A DNA stretch of 64,000 nucleotides from JANYJZ01 sp964523395 (GCA_964523395.1 CAZFXS010000002.1:124001-188000); one strand, 5' to 3'. Numbered from the stretch's first letter, positions 1 to 9,702 are shown. The notes: a model not told the origin generated them from the letters alone. Translations and numbers: made by a program.

Positions 1-2185
1 GTAGTGCATAGAGAGTCGTATTGATTACCGGAGGAGGTGTACTGCAATAGTTTATTGGATCAGGCGTTGAGATGCTTGCCGTAGGTGGAGGTGTATAGGG
101 AACATCAATACACTTTGTCGCCTGGCAGCCGTTGGCATCAGTCACTGTTACGCAATATTGACCGCTGAAGCCAACCGATGTTGATTGTGTCGTCGCGCCA
201 TTTGACCATGAGTATGATGCGTAGGCAGGTGTAACCGTCAAATTCACTCCGCCACCCGGATCGCATACATATCCTGTCATGTTTATTGTCGGTGTCGGTT
301 TGGGATTGATGGTCACTGGCAACGTTAATGTATTGCCGCATACGACGAGTTTCACCACAGCACTGCCACCGGGACCGTGCCAGAGCACAGAAATGGTATT
401 TGTCCCCTGACCGCTTGTAATGCTTCCGGCGGGAGAGGGATTCCCAAGCCCGTCTTCAATCGTCCAAACAAAATCTATATTCGGATTAGGACTTCCTGCG
501 GTAAAAATAGATGTCCCATCCATACATACGATCGTAGGACCGGAAATTGATGAAACAGAGAACAGGCTGACGTTCTTGCTGATTGGAGCAGAAGGACAGA
601 AGGGAGACCCTGTCATAACCTGTTGAACCGAAATTGTACCCGGACCGCTCCACTGCACCATAACAGGATTTGCGGTATTCGATCCAACGATAGTTCCTCC
701 AACCACGCTCCAGAGCATCGAGAATCCGGGACCTGATGGGGTTGCTGTGTATGAATATGTTGAGCCGGCGCAGACAGTATCGGGACCAACAATCGCAAGC
801 GGCGGAGGCACGGCTACAACTGTGACCGACACACTTGAAGTCAGAGTGCAATACAGGTTAGGATTAAGCGGCGTAGCAGTTACTGTTTGTGTCCCTCCGG
901 CTGTCCATTGAACTTGAATTGTCGATGTACCATTACCGGCAAGGATTGTTCCACCGGTAACCGTCCAGTTTGCCGGACCGCTTCCGGAAAATGTAGTTGT
1001 AGCGCCAACGCAGAACGGATCAGGCGCATTAAAGATTTGGAATTCGTCACGTACTTTTACAATAATGGTATCTCTGCCTCCGCAACCAAGCAGAATATTA
1101 TTCCAGTCGGCAATGATCATCGCATTACCCGGCGTGGGCGGCCACTGCACCTGAATAGAATTGGTATTCCAGCCGATTATAATAGTTCCATTCGTCACCT
1201 GCCAGTTATAATATGTTCCTGGCCAGAGAGGTAATGAATACACAGAGGTGGAATTTACACAGACAGGGCTCGGACCTGAAATCGGACCGTTGGATGAAAT
1301 TATCGGAATGACAACAGTGGTTGTATCGTTGCAAACTGTTCCGCAACCCGTAATAAACAATGATATTGTTCCCTGCGGACCGGCACCCCACTGGACGCAA
1401 ATGGTGTTGGTATTTGACGGGCCAACAATCGTTCCGCCCGTTACGATCCAGTTATATACAGCACCCGGGCATCCTGATGATGTTGAATAACAAGCTTCGG
1501 CAAAATTACATACCGTGGTAGGACAATCAATGACAGGGCCGCTCAGATTACTAACATTAATTACCATAGATGTCGAATCCAGACATCCGCATTTATTATA
1601 CGCAACTAATGTGACGGTATATGTCCCGCCGTTGGTATACGTGTGTGTCGGATTGACAAGCGTTGAAGTGTTGCCATCGCCGAAGTTCCACAAATACGTC
1701 AACGCGCCGATCGATTGGTTAATGAAATTTACCGGGACGTTTTTACACACACTATTGTTCGCGGTAAACATGGCAATAGGTGAATTAATAATCTTAACAC
1801 AGCGTTCTTCGGTTCCTGTACAGCTATCCGGAGTTGTTTCAACAACACTGATTGTGCCATTCCCCATAGGACCCCAGAGGATTGTCACGCAATTCGTTCC
1901 CTGGCCGCTTGTAATCGTACCACCAACAACACTCCATGCATATGTATTCCCTGCGTTGAGCGCGACACAGTAGGTAGTATAATTATGTTCGCAAGCTGCA
2001 AAACAATCCTTGCGTTCTGTTCCGGGATTACCGGAATCGTGTTCAAGGCAGCTTGAATCAGCCAAAAATGCCGACACTATCTGCGGATGCGGCGGTACGC
2101 TGTCCTGAGGACAATCGTACGAAAACGCCATTGCAGTCAGCAAGAATGTGCATATGACCAGCACAAAAGCGTTCAAAAGTTTCAT
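1..2185 (-). CDS. Secreted PKD-repeat surface protein, 3' end outside the window
   Basis: The minus-strand frame is open from an ATG at 2185 to the left edge, giving 728 codons with no stop. Residues 1-22 form a typical signal peptide (KLLNAFVLVICTFLL). The rest is a chain of modules of roughly 90-100 residues, each with a GGTI turn, a VQWG-like strand and a TVTV-like strand. One module near residues 166-193 has a canonical PKD core (WNFGDG, then THTYTNGGTYTVTL). Modules of this kind occur in large adhesins and cell-surface proteins of Bacteroidota and relatives, usually exported by type IX secretion. Its sorting domain, if any, lies beyond the window. It is downstream of the response regulator at 2439, with a gap of about 250 bp, so it is probably transcribed separately. 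Ligand unknown. Confidence 0.85.
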   Translation of the reverse strand, partial: MKLLNAFVLVICTFLLTAMAFSYDCPQDSVPPHPQIVSAFLADSSCLEHDSGNPGTERKDCFAACEHNYTTYCVALNAGNTYAWSVVGGTITSGQGTNCVTILWGPMGNGTISVVETTPDSCTGTEERCVKIINSPIAMFTANNSVCKNVPVNFINQSIGALTYLWNFGDGNTSTLVNPTHTYTNGGTYTVTLVAYNKCGCLDSTSMVINVSNLSGPVIDCPTTVCNFAEACYSTSSGCPGAVYNWIVTGGTIVGPSNTNTICVQWGAGPQGTISLFITGCGTVCNDTTTVVIPIISSNGPISGPSPVCVNSTSVYSLPLWPGTYYNWQVTNGTIIIGWNTNSIQVQWPPTPGNAMIIADWNNILLGCGGRDTIIVKVRDEFQIFNAPDPFCVGATTTFSGSGPANWTVTGGTILAGNGTSTIQVQWTAGGTQTVTATPLNPNLYCTLTSSVSVTVVAVPPPLAIVGPDTVCAGSTYSYTATPSGPGFSMLWSVVGGTIVGSNTANPVMVQWSGPGTISVQQVMTGSPFCPSAPISKNVSLFSVSSISGPTIVCMDGTSIFTAGSPNPNIDFVWTIEDGLGNPSPAGSITSGQGTNTISVLWHGPGGSAVVKLVVCGNTLTLPVTINPKPTPTINMTGYVCDPGGGVNLTVTPAYASYSWSNGATTQSTSVGFSGQYCVTVTDANGCQATKCIDVPYTPPPTASISTPDPINYCSTPPPVINTTLYAL

Positions 2186-2438
2186 AAAAGGATCCTTTCG
2201 TGAATAACTGTATGAGAATATGTATTGTATTCAGAGGTAAATGCGATATCCGCATAAAAAGAATGGTGTAGCTGCTTCTCCACCGATTCGCATCTATAAT
2301 AACCCCCGAATGATGTTAATTTCAATAGTGGAAACTATGATTCTTGGGTAGGAAAAACATGAGGAAAAAGTCCGAAATAGACTAGATCAGCCAAAACAGA
2401 GGGAAAATGAGGATTTCCGTAGAGGAGAGTTACACTCC

Positions 2439-3092
2439 CTATTCTAAAGAGGTGAGTCCTGTCCGGATTGCATACTTGGTAAGCTCAGCAACTGAATGGA
2501 TATTCAATTTTGCCATAATATGCTGACGGTGTGTGTCAATTGTAGGAATACTGAGATTAAGTTTTGACGCAATTTCTTTTGTAGAAATACCTTCAGCTAT
2601 GAGTTGAAGGACCTGACGTTCTTTCGGAGTAAGTTCGACTGATTCCGCATTTTTTTTCATTTGAACAAATTCCTGAACTACTACTCCGGCAATTTCAGGG
2701 CTGATATAAGTTTTCCCCGCAAGAACGGTTTCAAGCGCTTGCTGTAATTCATCGGTCGCGCTTTGTTTCAGCAGGTAGCCGCTGGCACCGGCGCTCAGCA
2801 TTTCTCCGACAAACCGTTTGTCTGTATGCATTGAAAGAGCGATAATTTTTGTCCCGGGAACATCCTGAAGAATCTGTCGTGTTGCTTCGATGCCGTTCAT
2901 ATCAGGCATGGAAATATCCATGATGATCAAATCGGGTTTGTGCTGCTTTGCGAATTCGACCGCGGCGCGCCCGTTCGCTGCCTGCGCTATTACGTTGAGA
3001 TGAAGCTCATTTTCAAGAATACTCCGTAATCCTTCGCGCATCATCGCGTGGTCATCCGCAAGAAGTATTCTGGTTGGAAATATCGGTTTCAT
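2439..3092 (-). CDS. NarL/FixJ-family response regulator
   Basis: A 217-residue two-domain regulator. The receiver domain (about residues 7-125) has the acidic pair D13-D14, the phospho-acceptor D59 in IIMDISMP, a switch Ser in IALSMH and the conserved Lys in LLKQS. The C-terminal LuxR-type helix-turn-helix (about 150-215) starts at LTPKERQVLQLIAEG and carries the recognition segment IDTHRQHIMAKL. It should be phosphorylated by the sensor kinase encoded just upstream (stop at 3114, 21 bp before this ATG) and then bind DNA. Targets are not visible; the PKD surface protein immediately downstream is one candidate. The family assignment is secure. Confidence 0.95.
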   Translation of the reverse strand: MKPIFPTRILLADDHAMMREGLRSILENELHLNVIAQAANGRAAVEFAKQHKPDLIIMDISMPDMNGIEATRQILQDVPGTKIIALSMHTDKRFVGEMLSAGASGYLLKQSATDELQQALETVLAGKTYISPEIAGVVVQEFVQMKKNAESVELTPKERQVLQLIAEGISTKEIASKLNLSIPTIDTHRQHIMAKLNIHSVAELTKYAIRTGLTSLE

Positions 3093-3113
3093 ATCCGCAT
3101 CACCATGCTTAAT

Positions 3114-6100
3114 TTAAGCTAATGTTATTGAATTCATGGGAATGGAAAGCGTTACCTGCGTTCCATTTCCGGGTACCGATGCTATTTCAAATTTTCCGCC
3201 GAGGTATTTTAACCGCTCCCGGATATTAAAGAGGCCAAACCCTCCTCCCTTTTTGTTCATACTCCTATGAACGGAATCCGCATCAAACCCTATCCCGTTG
3301 TCATGAATAACAATAGTCATAACATCTTTATATTGTTTCAGTAATACTTCAACTTTCGTTGCCTCGGCGTGTTTGATGACATTCACAAAAATTTCCCGGA
3401 CTGCCTGGAAGAGCATCCCGCGCATTTCATCTGTCAACGGCTTGAGTTGAATATCCGTCCGAAGTTCAAACGTTATCCCATGTTGCTGATGCAGCCGTTC
3501 CGTCAGCCATCCCACAGCTGCTTCAAAACTTAACTCATACAATATTGGAGGACAGAGCTCAAACGTCAGTGATTGTGTATTATGAATAGATTGCTCGACA
3601 AGACTCTGGATTTCATTCAACGGAACGGAAGCATTGTTCTCCGGCAAAGATTTTTGAAGGCCGCGAATCTTGATTTTGCAGAGCGCAAGTGTCTGACCGA
3701 TAACATCGTGGAGGTAGGTTGCCATTCTATGTCGCTCTCGTTCTTCGGTGGCTGTTAATTCCGTTGTCAGCAGTCTGAGTTTCTCTTCAGATTGTTTGCG
3801 TTCCGTGATATCAATGGCAGAACCGAGCGTTGCGGGCATTCCCTGAAACCGAATCCAACCCCACCGGTAATCCACCCAACGTTTCTCGCCTTGTTTTGTC
3901 GTGATAGTAAACTCCGCCTGGTTCGGGACAAGTGTTTTTCCTGTTCGGGCACGTTCACGTTCTTTCATCATCTCCAGATATTCCGGAGAAATAATATCAT
4001 TCAAACTCATATTGAGGAGATCTTGTATGGCATAACCGGTCAGTTCCTGTGCCCCAAGATTTACAAAGAGGAATTTGTCATTCTGATAAATCATGATCGC
4101 GGAGGGACTCATCTCAGCGACAGCCCTGAATTTCGCCTCGCTCTTGCGTAATTCGGCATCATGCTTTCTTTTGCGAACAACAAGAACGACTCCTAAAAAA
4201 ACAACGGACAATACCAGAATGCCCGCGGGAAGGTATACCATGGGACGAAGATATACCGGAGGAAGAACTGAAAACGTCACCGATTCTCCCTTTGGATCAA
4301 AATCCCCGAACAGTCCTTTTGCCTGAATCTGGAATGTATAATCTCCGACATCAAGGGACCTTTCCGTTATTTCCCGGGAAACATTCCATGCCGACCATTT
4401 TCCATTCCCGACACGATACCGAGTGAAAATCTCTTCCGGAGAGACACTCCCCCAATACGCGTATGGCTTCCAGCGGATAAGGATGTTATGGTCTTCAACA
4501 ACAGGACGTTCAATAACAATTCGCGGGAAGTATTGGGGAGTTTCCACCTTATTTAGAATGGCAAGTCCTCTTCCCCGCGTTCCGACATAAATTTTCCCCT
4601 TCGAAGGTAACACCGGCCAGAGTTTTGAAAAAACAAGACCGGTTTTCTCATCATAGGTCAGCCATGTTCCTTCAAAATAGCTGCAAAGTCCTCCATCGGT
4701 TGAAATCCAAAGAACACCGGATGAATCGACGCTTAAATCCCACACATTATTATTAAGCAAGCCGTCGGCTACTGTAAAATAGTGGACACTGTCGTTCTTA
4801 TCGATATACCCCAATCCCCCGCTGGTATTGGAATGACCAAACCACAACCTGTTTTCTTTGTCAACAGCCATTGTAAAAATTTTATTATAGCGAAGGCCAG
4901 TTGCTTGTGTCCAGTGTTTCCAGAATCCGTTTACTGCGTTGTTGCCGGGTCCACTGCTATTCTTGTGTGTCAATGGGGTCCATCTGCTTATTCCGCCAAG
5001 TGTGCCAAACCACAGCGAGGAATCTCTCCCCTGAGCAAAGCTATACACTCTTCCGTGTACCAGGCCGTCATCAACCCCCCAGTGGGAAAATTGCTTTCCA
5101 TCGTAGAGATACGTACCCACTTCCTGTGAATCCCTGTAAGCGTAGAGGTGTGATAATCCCAAAAACCATAGTCGTCCATATGCATCTTTTCTAATCTTAT
5201 GAAATCGGGCCCCTCCCGCATTATTGGAAACAGAAACATAGCGCCACTCTTTTCCATTCCAGCAAAACGCGCCATCAAATGAAGCCCCGCTCGATATCCA
5301 GACATTTTCATCATTATCTTCCGCCAGGCCTGTGATCGCGTACAGCGATGTATTCAGAATTTTGGGAATGTGCTTGATCATTTTATTGTCGCGGTAGATC
5401 ACTACTCCGTCCGTAGTCCCAACCCAAATATCTCCGTTCCGGGTTTGTAAAATTTCATTGATGGAATTTCTCACATCCGGGCCGGAATGCGACAACACTG
5501 TCCACCTCGAAGAAGAACGGCTAAACAAATAAAGTCCTTCTTCCGTACCAAACCAGAGGTCGCCGTTATTTCTCCATCGGACAAATTCTACCGTCGGTAA
5601 TTTGGACTGTACCCAGAGCAGAGAAGACCATACCCCGTTTCTTCTCATCCGGATGTCACCTGAGTTATAAACTACGATCGCATCACCGTTCGGACCAATA
5701 TCCATCGATTTATTATCATACCCGATTTCAATTTTGTTCCGGATGGCGTCACCATCATTAAACCATTCGTACAATCCTCTTCGTTCAACCGGCAGCAGAA
5801 CGCTGGCAAAGCCATTGCCATATTGATCTTCCACAACATTAGTTATTCCAAAATCGGTATCCGACGGGTCAATTTTTTTCCGCCATCCTTCTTTTTCTCT
5901 TTTATACACTCCTGCAAGCGTGCTTATCCACAGCGCTCCACCCCGCGTTTTCCAGAAGCCATTAATTTTCCCCTGAATGTTTTTGCTTATACCTTCCATT
6001 GGTTTTAATGTATCCTCCGCAAACCTGTATAGCATATTATTCATGGTGATGAGAAGGGATGAGCCGGTATCGGTCGCGACGATGGAAAGATTCCGGTTTA

Positions 6101-6455
6101 ATAACGGTGTAAAGGAATCCCGAGAAACTGCGTAAAGAACTCCTTCAGCATTTACTACAATCTTATCGTTTTCGTAAGGGAAGAGAAGACTTAATCGTTG
6201 TTGCGGTATTCCATGAACCTGATGCCACTGATAGCCGTCGAACCACGCAATACCACTCTCCGTGGTAATCCAAACGGTGCCATCATTTGTTTCTGTTAAA
6301 GAGGTAATATGATCTGACGGAAGGCCTGATTCTGTCGTAAACCGCACCCATCTCCATGACTCGTCAAAATAATCCGACTGCGCACTCAGTTGAGAAATAA
6401 CCGGAGCTAGCAAGGACAAAAGAATCAAGAAGAAAAGAGTCCAGCGGAAGTTCAT
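3114..6455 (-). CDS. Propeller-type sensor histidine kinase (reg_prop, Y_Y_Y, PAS, HisKA_3, HATPase)
   Basis: A 1113-residue membrane sensor. The frame is open further upstream, but the ATG at 6455 is chosen because it starts directly at a signal peptide (NFRWTLFFLILLSLLAPV). The periplasmic part is a series of two-component-regulator propeller repeats (pattern DGTVWITTESGIAWFDG), then a Y_Y_Y domain near 660-735. A membrane helix spans about 737-759. Inside the cell follow a PAS domain (about 772-890), a HisKA_3 dimerisation helix with the phospho-accepting His near 916 in YLHDVIGQ, and an ATPase domain with the N box EIFVNVIKHA and the G boxes HDNGIGFD and GGGFGLFNI. There is no receiver domain, unlike classical hybrid propeller sensors, so it should signal through the adjacent NarL-type regulator. 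In Bacteroides, propeller sensors often detect oligosaccharides, but the ligand here is unknown. Confidence 0.93.
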   Translation of the reverse strand: MNFRWTLFFLILLSLLAPVISQLSAQSDYFDESWRWVRFTTESGLPSDHITSLTETNDGTVWITTESGIAWFDGYQWHQVHGIPQQRLSLLFPYENDKIVVNAEGVLYAVSRDSFTPLLNRNLSIVATDTGSSLLITMNNMLYRFAEDTLKPMEGISKNIQGKINGFWKTRGGALWISTLAGVYKREKEGWRKKIDPSDTDFGITNVVEDQYGNGFASVLLPVERRGLYEWFNDGDAIRNKIEIGYDNKSMDIGPNGDAIVVYNSGDIRMRRNGVWSSLLWVQSKLPTVEFVRWRNNGDLWFGTEEGLYLFSRSSSRWTVLSHSGPDVRNSINEILQTRNGDIWVGTTDGVVIYRDNKMIKHIPKILNTSLYAITGLAEDNDENVWISSGASFDGAFCWNGKEWRYVSVSNNAGGARFHKIRKDAYGRLWFLGLSHLYAYRDSQEVGTYLYDGKQFSHWGVDDGLVHGRVYSFAQGRDSSLWFGTLGGISRWTPLTHKNSSGPGNNAVNGFWKHWTQATGLRYNKIFTMAVDKENRLWFGHSNTSGGLGYIDKNDSVHYFTVADGLLNNNVWDLSVDSSGVLWISTDGGLCSYFEGTWLTYDEKTGLVFSKLWPVLPSKGKIYVGTRGRGLAILNKVETPQYFPRIVIERPVVEDHNILIRWKPYAYWGSVSPEEIFTRYRVGNGKWSAWNVSREITERSLDVGDYTFQIQAKGLFGDFDPKGESVTFSVLPPVYLRPMVYLPAGILVLSVVFLGVVLVVRKRKHDAELRKSEAKFRAVAEMSPSAIMIYQNDKFLFVNLGAQELTGYAIQDLLNMSLNDIISPEYLEMMKERERARTGKTLVPNQAEFTITTKQGEKRWVDYRWGWIRFQGMPATLGSAIDITERKQSEEKLRLLTTELTATEERERHRMATYLHDVIGQTLALCKIKIRGLQKSLPENNASVPLNEIQSLVEQSIHNTQSLTFELCPPILYELSFEAAVGWLTERLHQQHGITFELRTDIQLKPLTDEMRGMLFQAVREIFVNVIKHAEATKVEVLLKQYKDVMTIVIHDNGIGFDADSVHRSMNKKGGGFGLFNIRERLKYLGGKFEIASVPGNGTQVTLSIPMNSITLA

Positions 6456-6534
6456 AATATCGATGAAAACAAGGTGGATGCGTGTATTGTGCAGTAATAT
6501 AATCGAGGCGGGTATCATATTCAACACTTCAACA

Positions 6535-6571
6535 CTAAAAAGAAAAACCCGCCACAGGAGGATGTGGCGGG
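6535..6571 (-). terminator. Rho-independent terminator after the NamZ-like gene
   Basis: A perfect 9-bp stem, CCCGCCACA/TGTGGCGGG (6548-6556 and 6563-6571), with a 6-nt loop. On the minus strand it is followed by a T-rich run (TTTTTCTTTT). It lies 38 bp downstream of the muramidase stop codon and separates that operon from the sensor-kinase gene. Confidence 0.88.
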
Positions 6572-6608
6572 CTTTATTGATTCTTAAAAAACATTCAAAA
6601 CAATAAGA

Positions 6609-7844
6609 CTAATATAATAGATATTTTTTTCGAAGTTTAACAAATTCTTCCACCTGATTTTTTGAAAGCTTCAATAATATATCAGATGCCGAACGGTTGT
6701 TTTTTATTTCTGCTCGTGACAGTGAATCCCCCAGCAGGCGATCCATCAAGCCGTCCCGTATCTGAAATTTTTCAGGATACAGTGTTTGAAATGCGTTAAT
6801 CATTGCCAACCCGGTTTCAACGGGACGAAACAATGACCTCTCGGTAACCTGGATGCTGACGCCGCCGCATAATTTATTTTTGTATTTCGGATCTGGCGCC
6901 GCAGCAGAATCAGGTGTTGGCGTGAATGAGACCGGAAGAAATTTCACACCCGGCAGGTTCAAACTATTTAGGGCCGCAGCAAGGGAATCACTGTGAATTG
7001 CAGGCGCACCGATTGTTTCAAACGGTTTAGGCGTCCCCCGTCCTTCCGATACATTTGTTGCTTCAAACAGGCAGGTGCCAGGATAGACCGTTGCCGTGGC
7101 GGGAGTTTTCATGTTCGGCGAAGGCGATACCCACAACAATTGCGTATCGTCGTACCACATCGGACGCTGCCATCCCTCCATTTGAATCACAGTAAGGTCA
7201 AGTTTGGTATCATCAATCCATCCTTCCCCGATAATCATTTTCGCTAGTTCGCCAAGCGTAAGTCCGTGACGGATTGGCACAGGAAAGAGTCCCAGAAACG
7301 AGCGCAACGTCAGATCAAGAACAGGCCCTTCAACATCAACACCATTGAGAGGGTTCGGCCGATCCAGAACAATAAATTTTTTGCCGTTTTGTGCTGCAGC
7401 CTCCATCGCGTATGCCATCGTTGCGGCATAAGTATAAAACCGCGCGCCAACATCCTGAATATCAAATAATAATACATCTACATTCACAAGCATGTCAGGT
7501 GATGGTTTCCGGGTTTCACCGTACAAAGAATACACCTGTATTCCTGTTTTGGGATCTTTGTGATGTCCTACTTTTTCTCCCGCGGCTGAAATCCCCCGAA
7601 TACCATGCTCGGGACCAAACAAGGTGGTTACATTTATTCCCTTGCCTATTAACGCATCAACTAGATGTATACCGTTTGGCAATACAGATGTATGATTGCA
7701 GACCACCCCAACGCGTTTACCCGATAAGAGGTCAAGATGTTTTTCGAGTAATACTTCCGCTCCAACACGGACTCGCTCACCGCAGGAAAGCGAAGAACAA
7801 AGCAGGAATAAAAAAATAAATATTAATGTAAATCTAGTTATCAT
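6609..7844 (-). CDS. NamZ-like exo-beta-N-acetylmuramidase lipoprotein (DUF1343)
   Basis: A 411-residue protein of the DUF1343 family, whose characterised members (Bacillus YbbC/NamZ and the Tannerella enzyme) release N-acetylmuramic acid from peptidoglycan fragments. The frame is open upstream of 7844, but the ATG at 7844 begins a clean lipoprotein signal: ITRF, a hydrophobic stretch, then the lipobox SSLSC at about residues 17-21. Family landmarks are GKRVGVVCNHTSV, LFGPEHGIRG, LFDIQDVGARFYTYA, VLDRPNPL and EGRGTPKPFE. It is the last gene of a three-gene operon, starting 20 bp after the NUDIX gene and ending at a terminator. The likely role is wall-sugar turnover or scavenging on the periplasmic face of a membrane. 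Activity is inferred from the family. Confidence 0.88.
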   Translation of the reverse strand: MITRFTLIFIFLFLLCSSLSCGERVRVGAEVLLEKHLDLLSGKRVGVVCNHTSVLPNGIHLVDALIGKGINVTTLFGPEHGIRGISAAGEKVGHHKDPKTGIQVYSLYGETRKPSPDMLVNVDVLLFDIQDVGARFYTYAATMAYAMEAAAQNGKKFIVLDRPNPLNGVDVEGPVLDLTLRSFLGLFPVPIRHGLTLGELAKMIIGEGWIDDTKLDLTVIQMEGWQRPMWYDDTQLLWVSPSPNMKTPATATVYPGTCLFEATNVSEGRGTPKPFETIGAPAIHSDSLAAALNSLNLPGVKFLPVSFTPTPDSAAAPDPKYKNKLCGGVSIQVTERSLFRPVETGLAMINAFQTLYPEKFQIRDGLMDRLLGDSLSRAEIKNNRSASDILLKLSKNQVEEFVKLRKKYLLY

Positions 7845-7864
7845 CAATAAAATTGATCTTGAAT

Positions 7865-8404
7865 TTAGGATAAGAAATGATGTCTCACCAGTGCCCACGC
7901 CGCAAGCGTCATACCATCCCAGACTGCGCCTGAACTAATTTTTGCATCAAGCTCATGGGCAGAAAATCTGAATTGCTCGAATTCTTCCGTCTCGTCATGG
8001 TGTGATTCAACCGGCTGAAGATTTCTCGCGATAAAGACTTTGCAGATTTCATCTGTGACACCGTTGAATGGATTGAACTCCGTTGCACAGCGGATATTTG
8101 AAGAGGAAAACCCGGTTTCTTCTGAAAGTTCATGCGCGGCGGTTTCTTCGTATGTTGAACCATCCTTTATCCCGCCACAGGGAAATTCGAGGCTTTCTTT
8201 ATCTAACAAGTAACGGTATTGATTAACCATGATAATCATCCCGTCGTTGAGGACTGGAATTACCATACTCGCACCGTTGGTGTGAACAAAATGATACTCC
8301 CCTGCTTTACCAGAAGGCAAAAGGACACTGTCCTTCCTGTAAATCCACCATGGATTTTTTACTTCAAATTCCTGTCTGACTTTTTTCCACCGCCCCAGCG
8401 CCAA
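7865..8404 (-). CDS. NUDIX hydrolase with a degenerate Nudix box (ADP-ribose pyrophosphatase-like)
   Basis: A 179-residue protein resembling ADP-sugar pyrophosphatases in length and in the N-terminal WWIYRKDSVLLPSG strand. The Nudix helix runs GGIKDGS to HELSEETGF (about residues 77-99). The metal-binding Glu residues of the RE-x-x-EE-x-G core are present (E92, E95, E96). The first Glu of the signature is Ser (S83) and the Arg is His (H91). The apparent start is TTG at 8404, two bases after the stop of the upstream aminotransferase gene, consistent with coupling; no ATG or GTG fits better. The substrate is probably a nucleoside diphosphate derivative, but it cannot be read from the sequence. 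Confidence 0.85.
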   Translation of the reverse strand: MALGRWKKVRQEFEVKNPWWIYRKDSVLLPSGKAGEYHFVHTNGASMVIPVLNDGMIIMVNQYRYLLDKESLEFPCGGIKDGSTYEETAAHELSEETGFSSSNIRCATEFNPFNGVTDEICKVFIARNLQPVESHHDETEEFEQFRFSAHELDAKISSGAVWDGMTLAAWALVRHHFLS

Positions 8405-8406
8405 CG

Positions 8407-9702
8407 TCAGCCCCGCGCAAGATCACTGACAATATTCAGCGCGGTATCCACATCTTTCATCGTATTATAAATGTGAAGCGAGTGCCGCACGCCATCAGTA
8501 TCACCCATGGAACGAACACGATATTTTTTCTCCCAGAACACATCCATCATTTTTGGACCGGTCAAACCCTCGATTTTGTACGTGGTGATCCCTGCCGCCA
8601 TCTTCGGATGCACGGAAGAAATGATTGTGACTTTCGGGATCTGCTTAAGTCCCTCTCTGAGTTTTGTCCCAAGCGCATGGATACGCCGTGATACTCGCTC
8701 CTGACCGATCCACAGACGAAATTCCGCAGCTTCACGCAGTCCCTCATACAACGATTTGTTTCCTGTTCCAACCTGCATAAAGCGGTACGCACCAACAGTT
8801 TCATTTGCCCATTCATTCGATGCGATGGTTGTCCAGATTTCTTTTTGACGTGATTTTTTGATATACAATCCGCCGCATCCCGGAGGTGCCAGGAGCCATT
8901 TGTGCGGAGAGAAAAAGTACGCATCGCAATCAATTTCTTTAAGATTAACATCGATCTGCCCGACAGATTGCGCTCCATCGAGAACGATGAAAATATTCGG
9001 ATGTCCCTGCCTTCGTCCTATGTCAATCAGTTCCTTCACGGGCATCACCAATCCTAATTTTGAAGTCTGATGAGGAACAGCCAGCACTCTTGTTTTCGGA
9101 GTTATAACTTCGCGGAAGCGTTTGATGATTTCTTCAGGGTCATTCGGCGGTATGGGAATAGGAACAGATTTCCAGACTGCGCCACTGCGTTTCACGCGGA
9201 CTTCCCACCCGCATTTTCCGCCCTGATGCTCCATATCCGTCTGGATAATTTCATCGCCGGGCTGTAGATCGATACCGTTGGCAATATAGTTCATACCGAA
9301 TGTTGCATTCTGGGAAAGCGCAAGTTCATCGAGTTCACAGTGCACCAGTTTTGTAAGTGGTGTCCGTATTTCTTCATACTGCCGGTATCCCGTCAGCCAA
9401 TCCGGATGCTCGGGCCGGTAATCCCAGTGCGCAAGTGTTTCTTCAAGCTCCATCATATTTTTCGCCACAACATCAACCACACGTTTCGGCACAGCACCGA
9501 GTGTTGCGGTATTGCAAAATACTTCATCGGATGGAATCAAAAATTCCTTCCGCAATTCCACCCAGAACGATTCATCATCGGAGGGATCAGGAAGCTGAGT
9601 ACGTGGAATAAACTCGAGGGATTGAGAAAACGACTTGGCTGTTGCGGTAGCAACTGCTGTACCGGCAGCAACCTTAAAGAAATTACGACGGGAGGTTTTC
9701 AT
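8407..9702 (-). CDS. Tat-exported class V aminotransferase-fold PLP enzyme (isopenicillin-N epimerase-like)
   Basis: A 431-residue PLP-dependent enzyme of the class V aminotransferase/cysteine desulfurase fold. The start is the ATG at 9702, which has GGAG five bases upstream; a GTG two codons earlier would overlap that site. The N-terminus is a twin-arginine signal (SRRNFFKVAAG, hydrophobic to about residue 22), so the folded, PLP-loaded enzyme is probably exported. PLP contacts are visible as VLDGAQSVGQ and the Schiff-base Lys268 in SPHKWLLAP. The closest named family is isopenicillin-N epimerase-like, which is a fold label and does not imply penicillin chemistry. It is the first gene of an operon with a NUDIX hydrolase and a cell-wall muramidase. 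The substrate is unknown. Confidence 0.88.
   Translation of the reverse strand: MKTSRRNFFKVAAGTAVATATAKSFSQSLEFIPRTQLPDPSDDESFWVELRKEFLIPSDEVFCNTATLGAVPKRVVDVVAKNMMELEETLAHWDYRPEHPDWLTGYRQYEEIRTPLTKLVHCELDELALSQNATFGMNYIANGIDLQPGDEIIQTDMEHQGGKCGWEVRVKRSGAVWKSVPIPIPPNDPEEIIKRFREVITPKTRVLAVPHQTSKLGLVMPVKELIDIGRRQGHPNIFIVLDGAQSVGQIDVNLKEIDCDAYFFSPHKWLLAPPGCGGLYIKKSRQKEIWTTIASNEWANETVGAYRFMQVGTGNKSLYEGLREAAEFRLWIGQERVSRRIHALGTKLREGLKQIPKVTIISSVHPKMAAGITTYKIEGLTGPKMMDVFWEKKYRVRSMGDTDGVRHSLHIYNTMKDVDTALNIVSDLARG

Noticed and set aside
8407..9702. Penicillin or cephalosporin biosynthesis, suggested by the epimerase-like enzyme
   Set aside because: The name reflects the fold. There are no other beta-lactam biosynthesis genes, and the neighbours are a NUDIX hydrolase and a muramidase.
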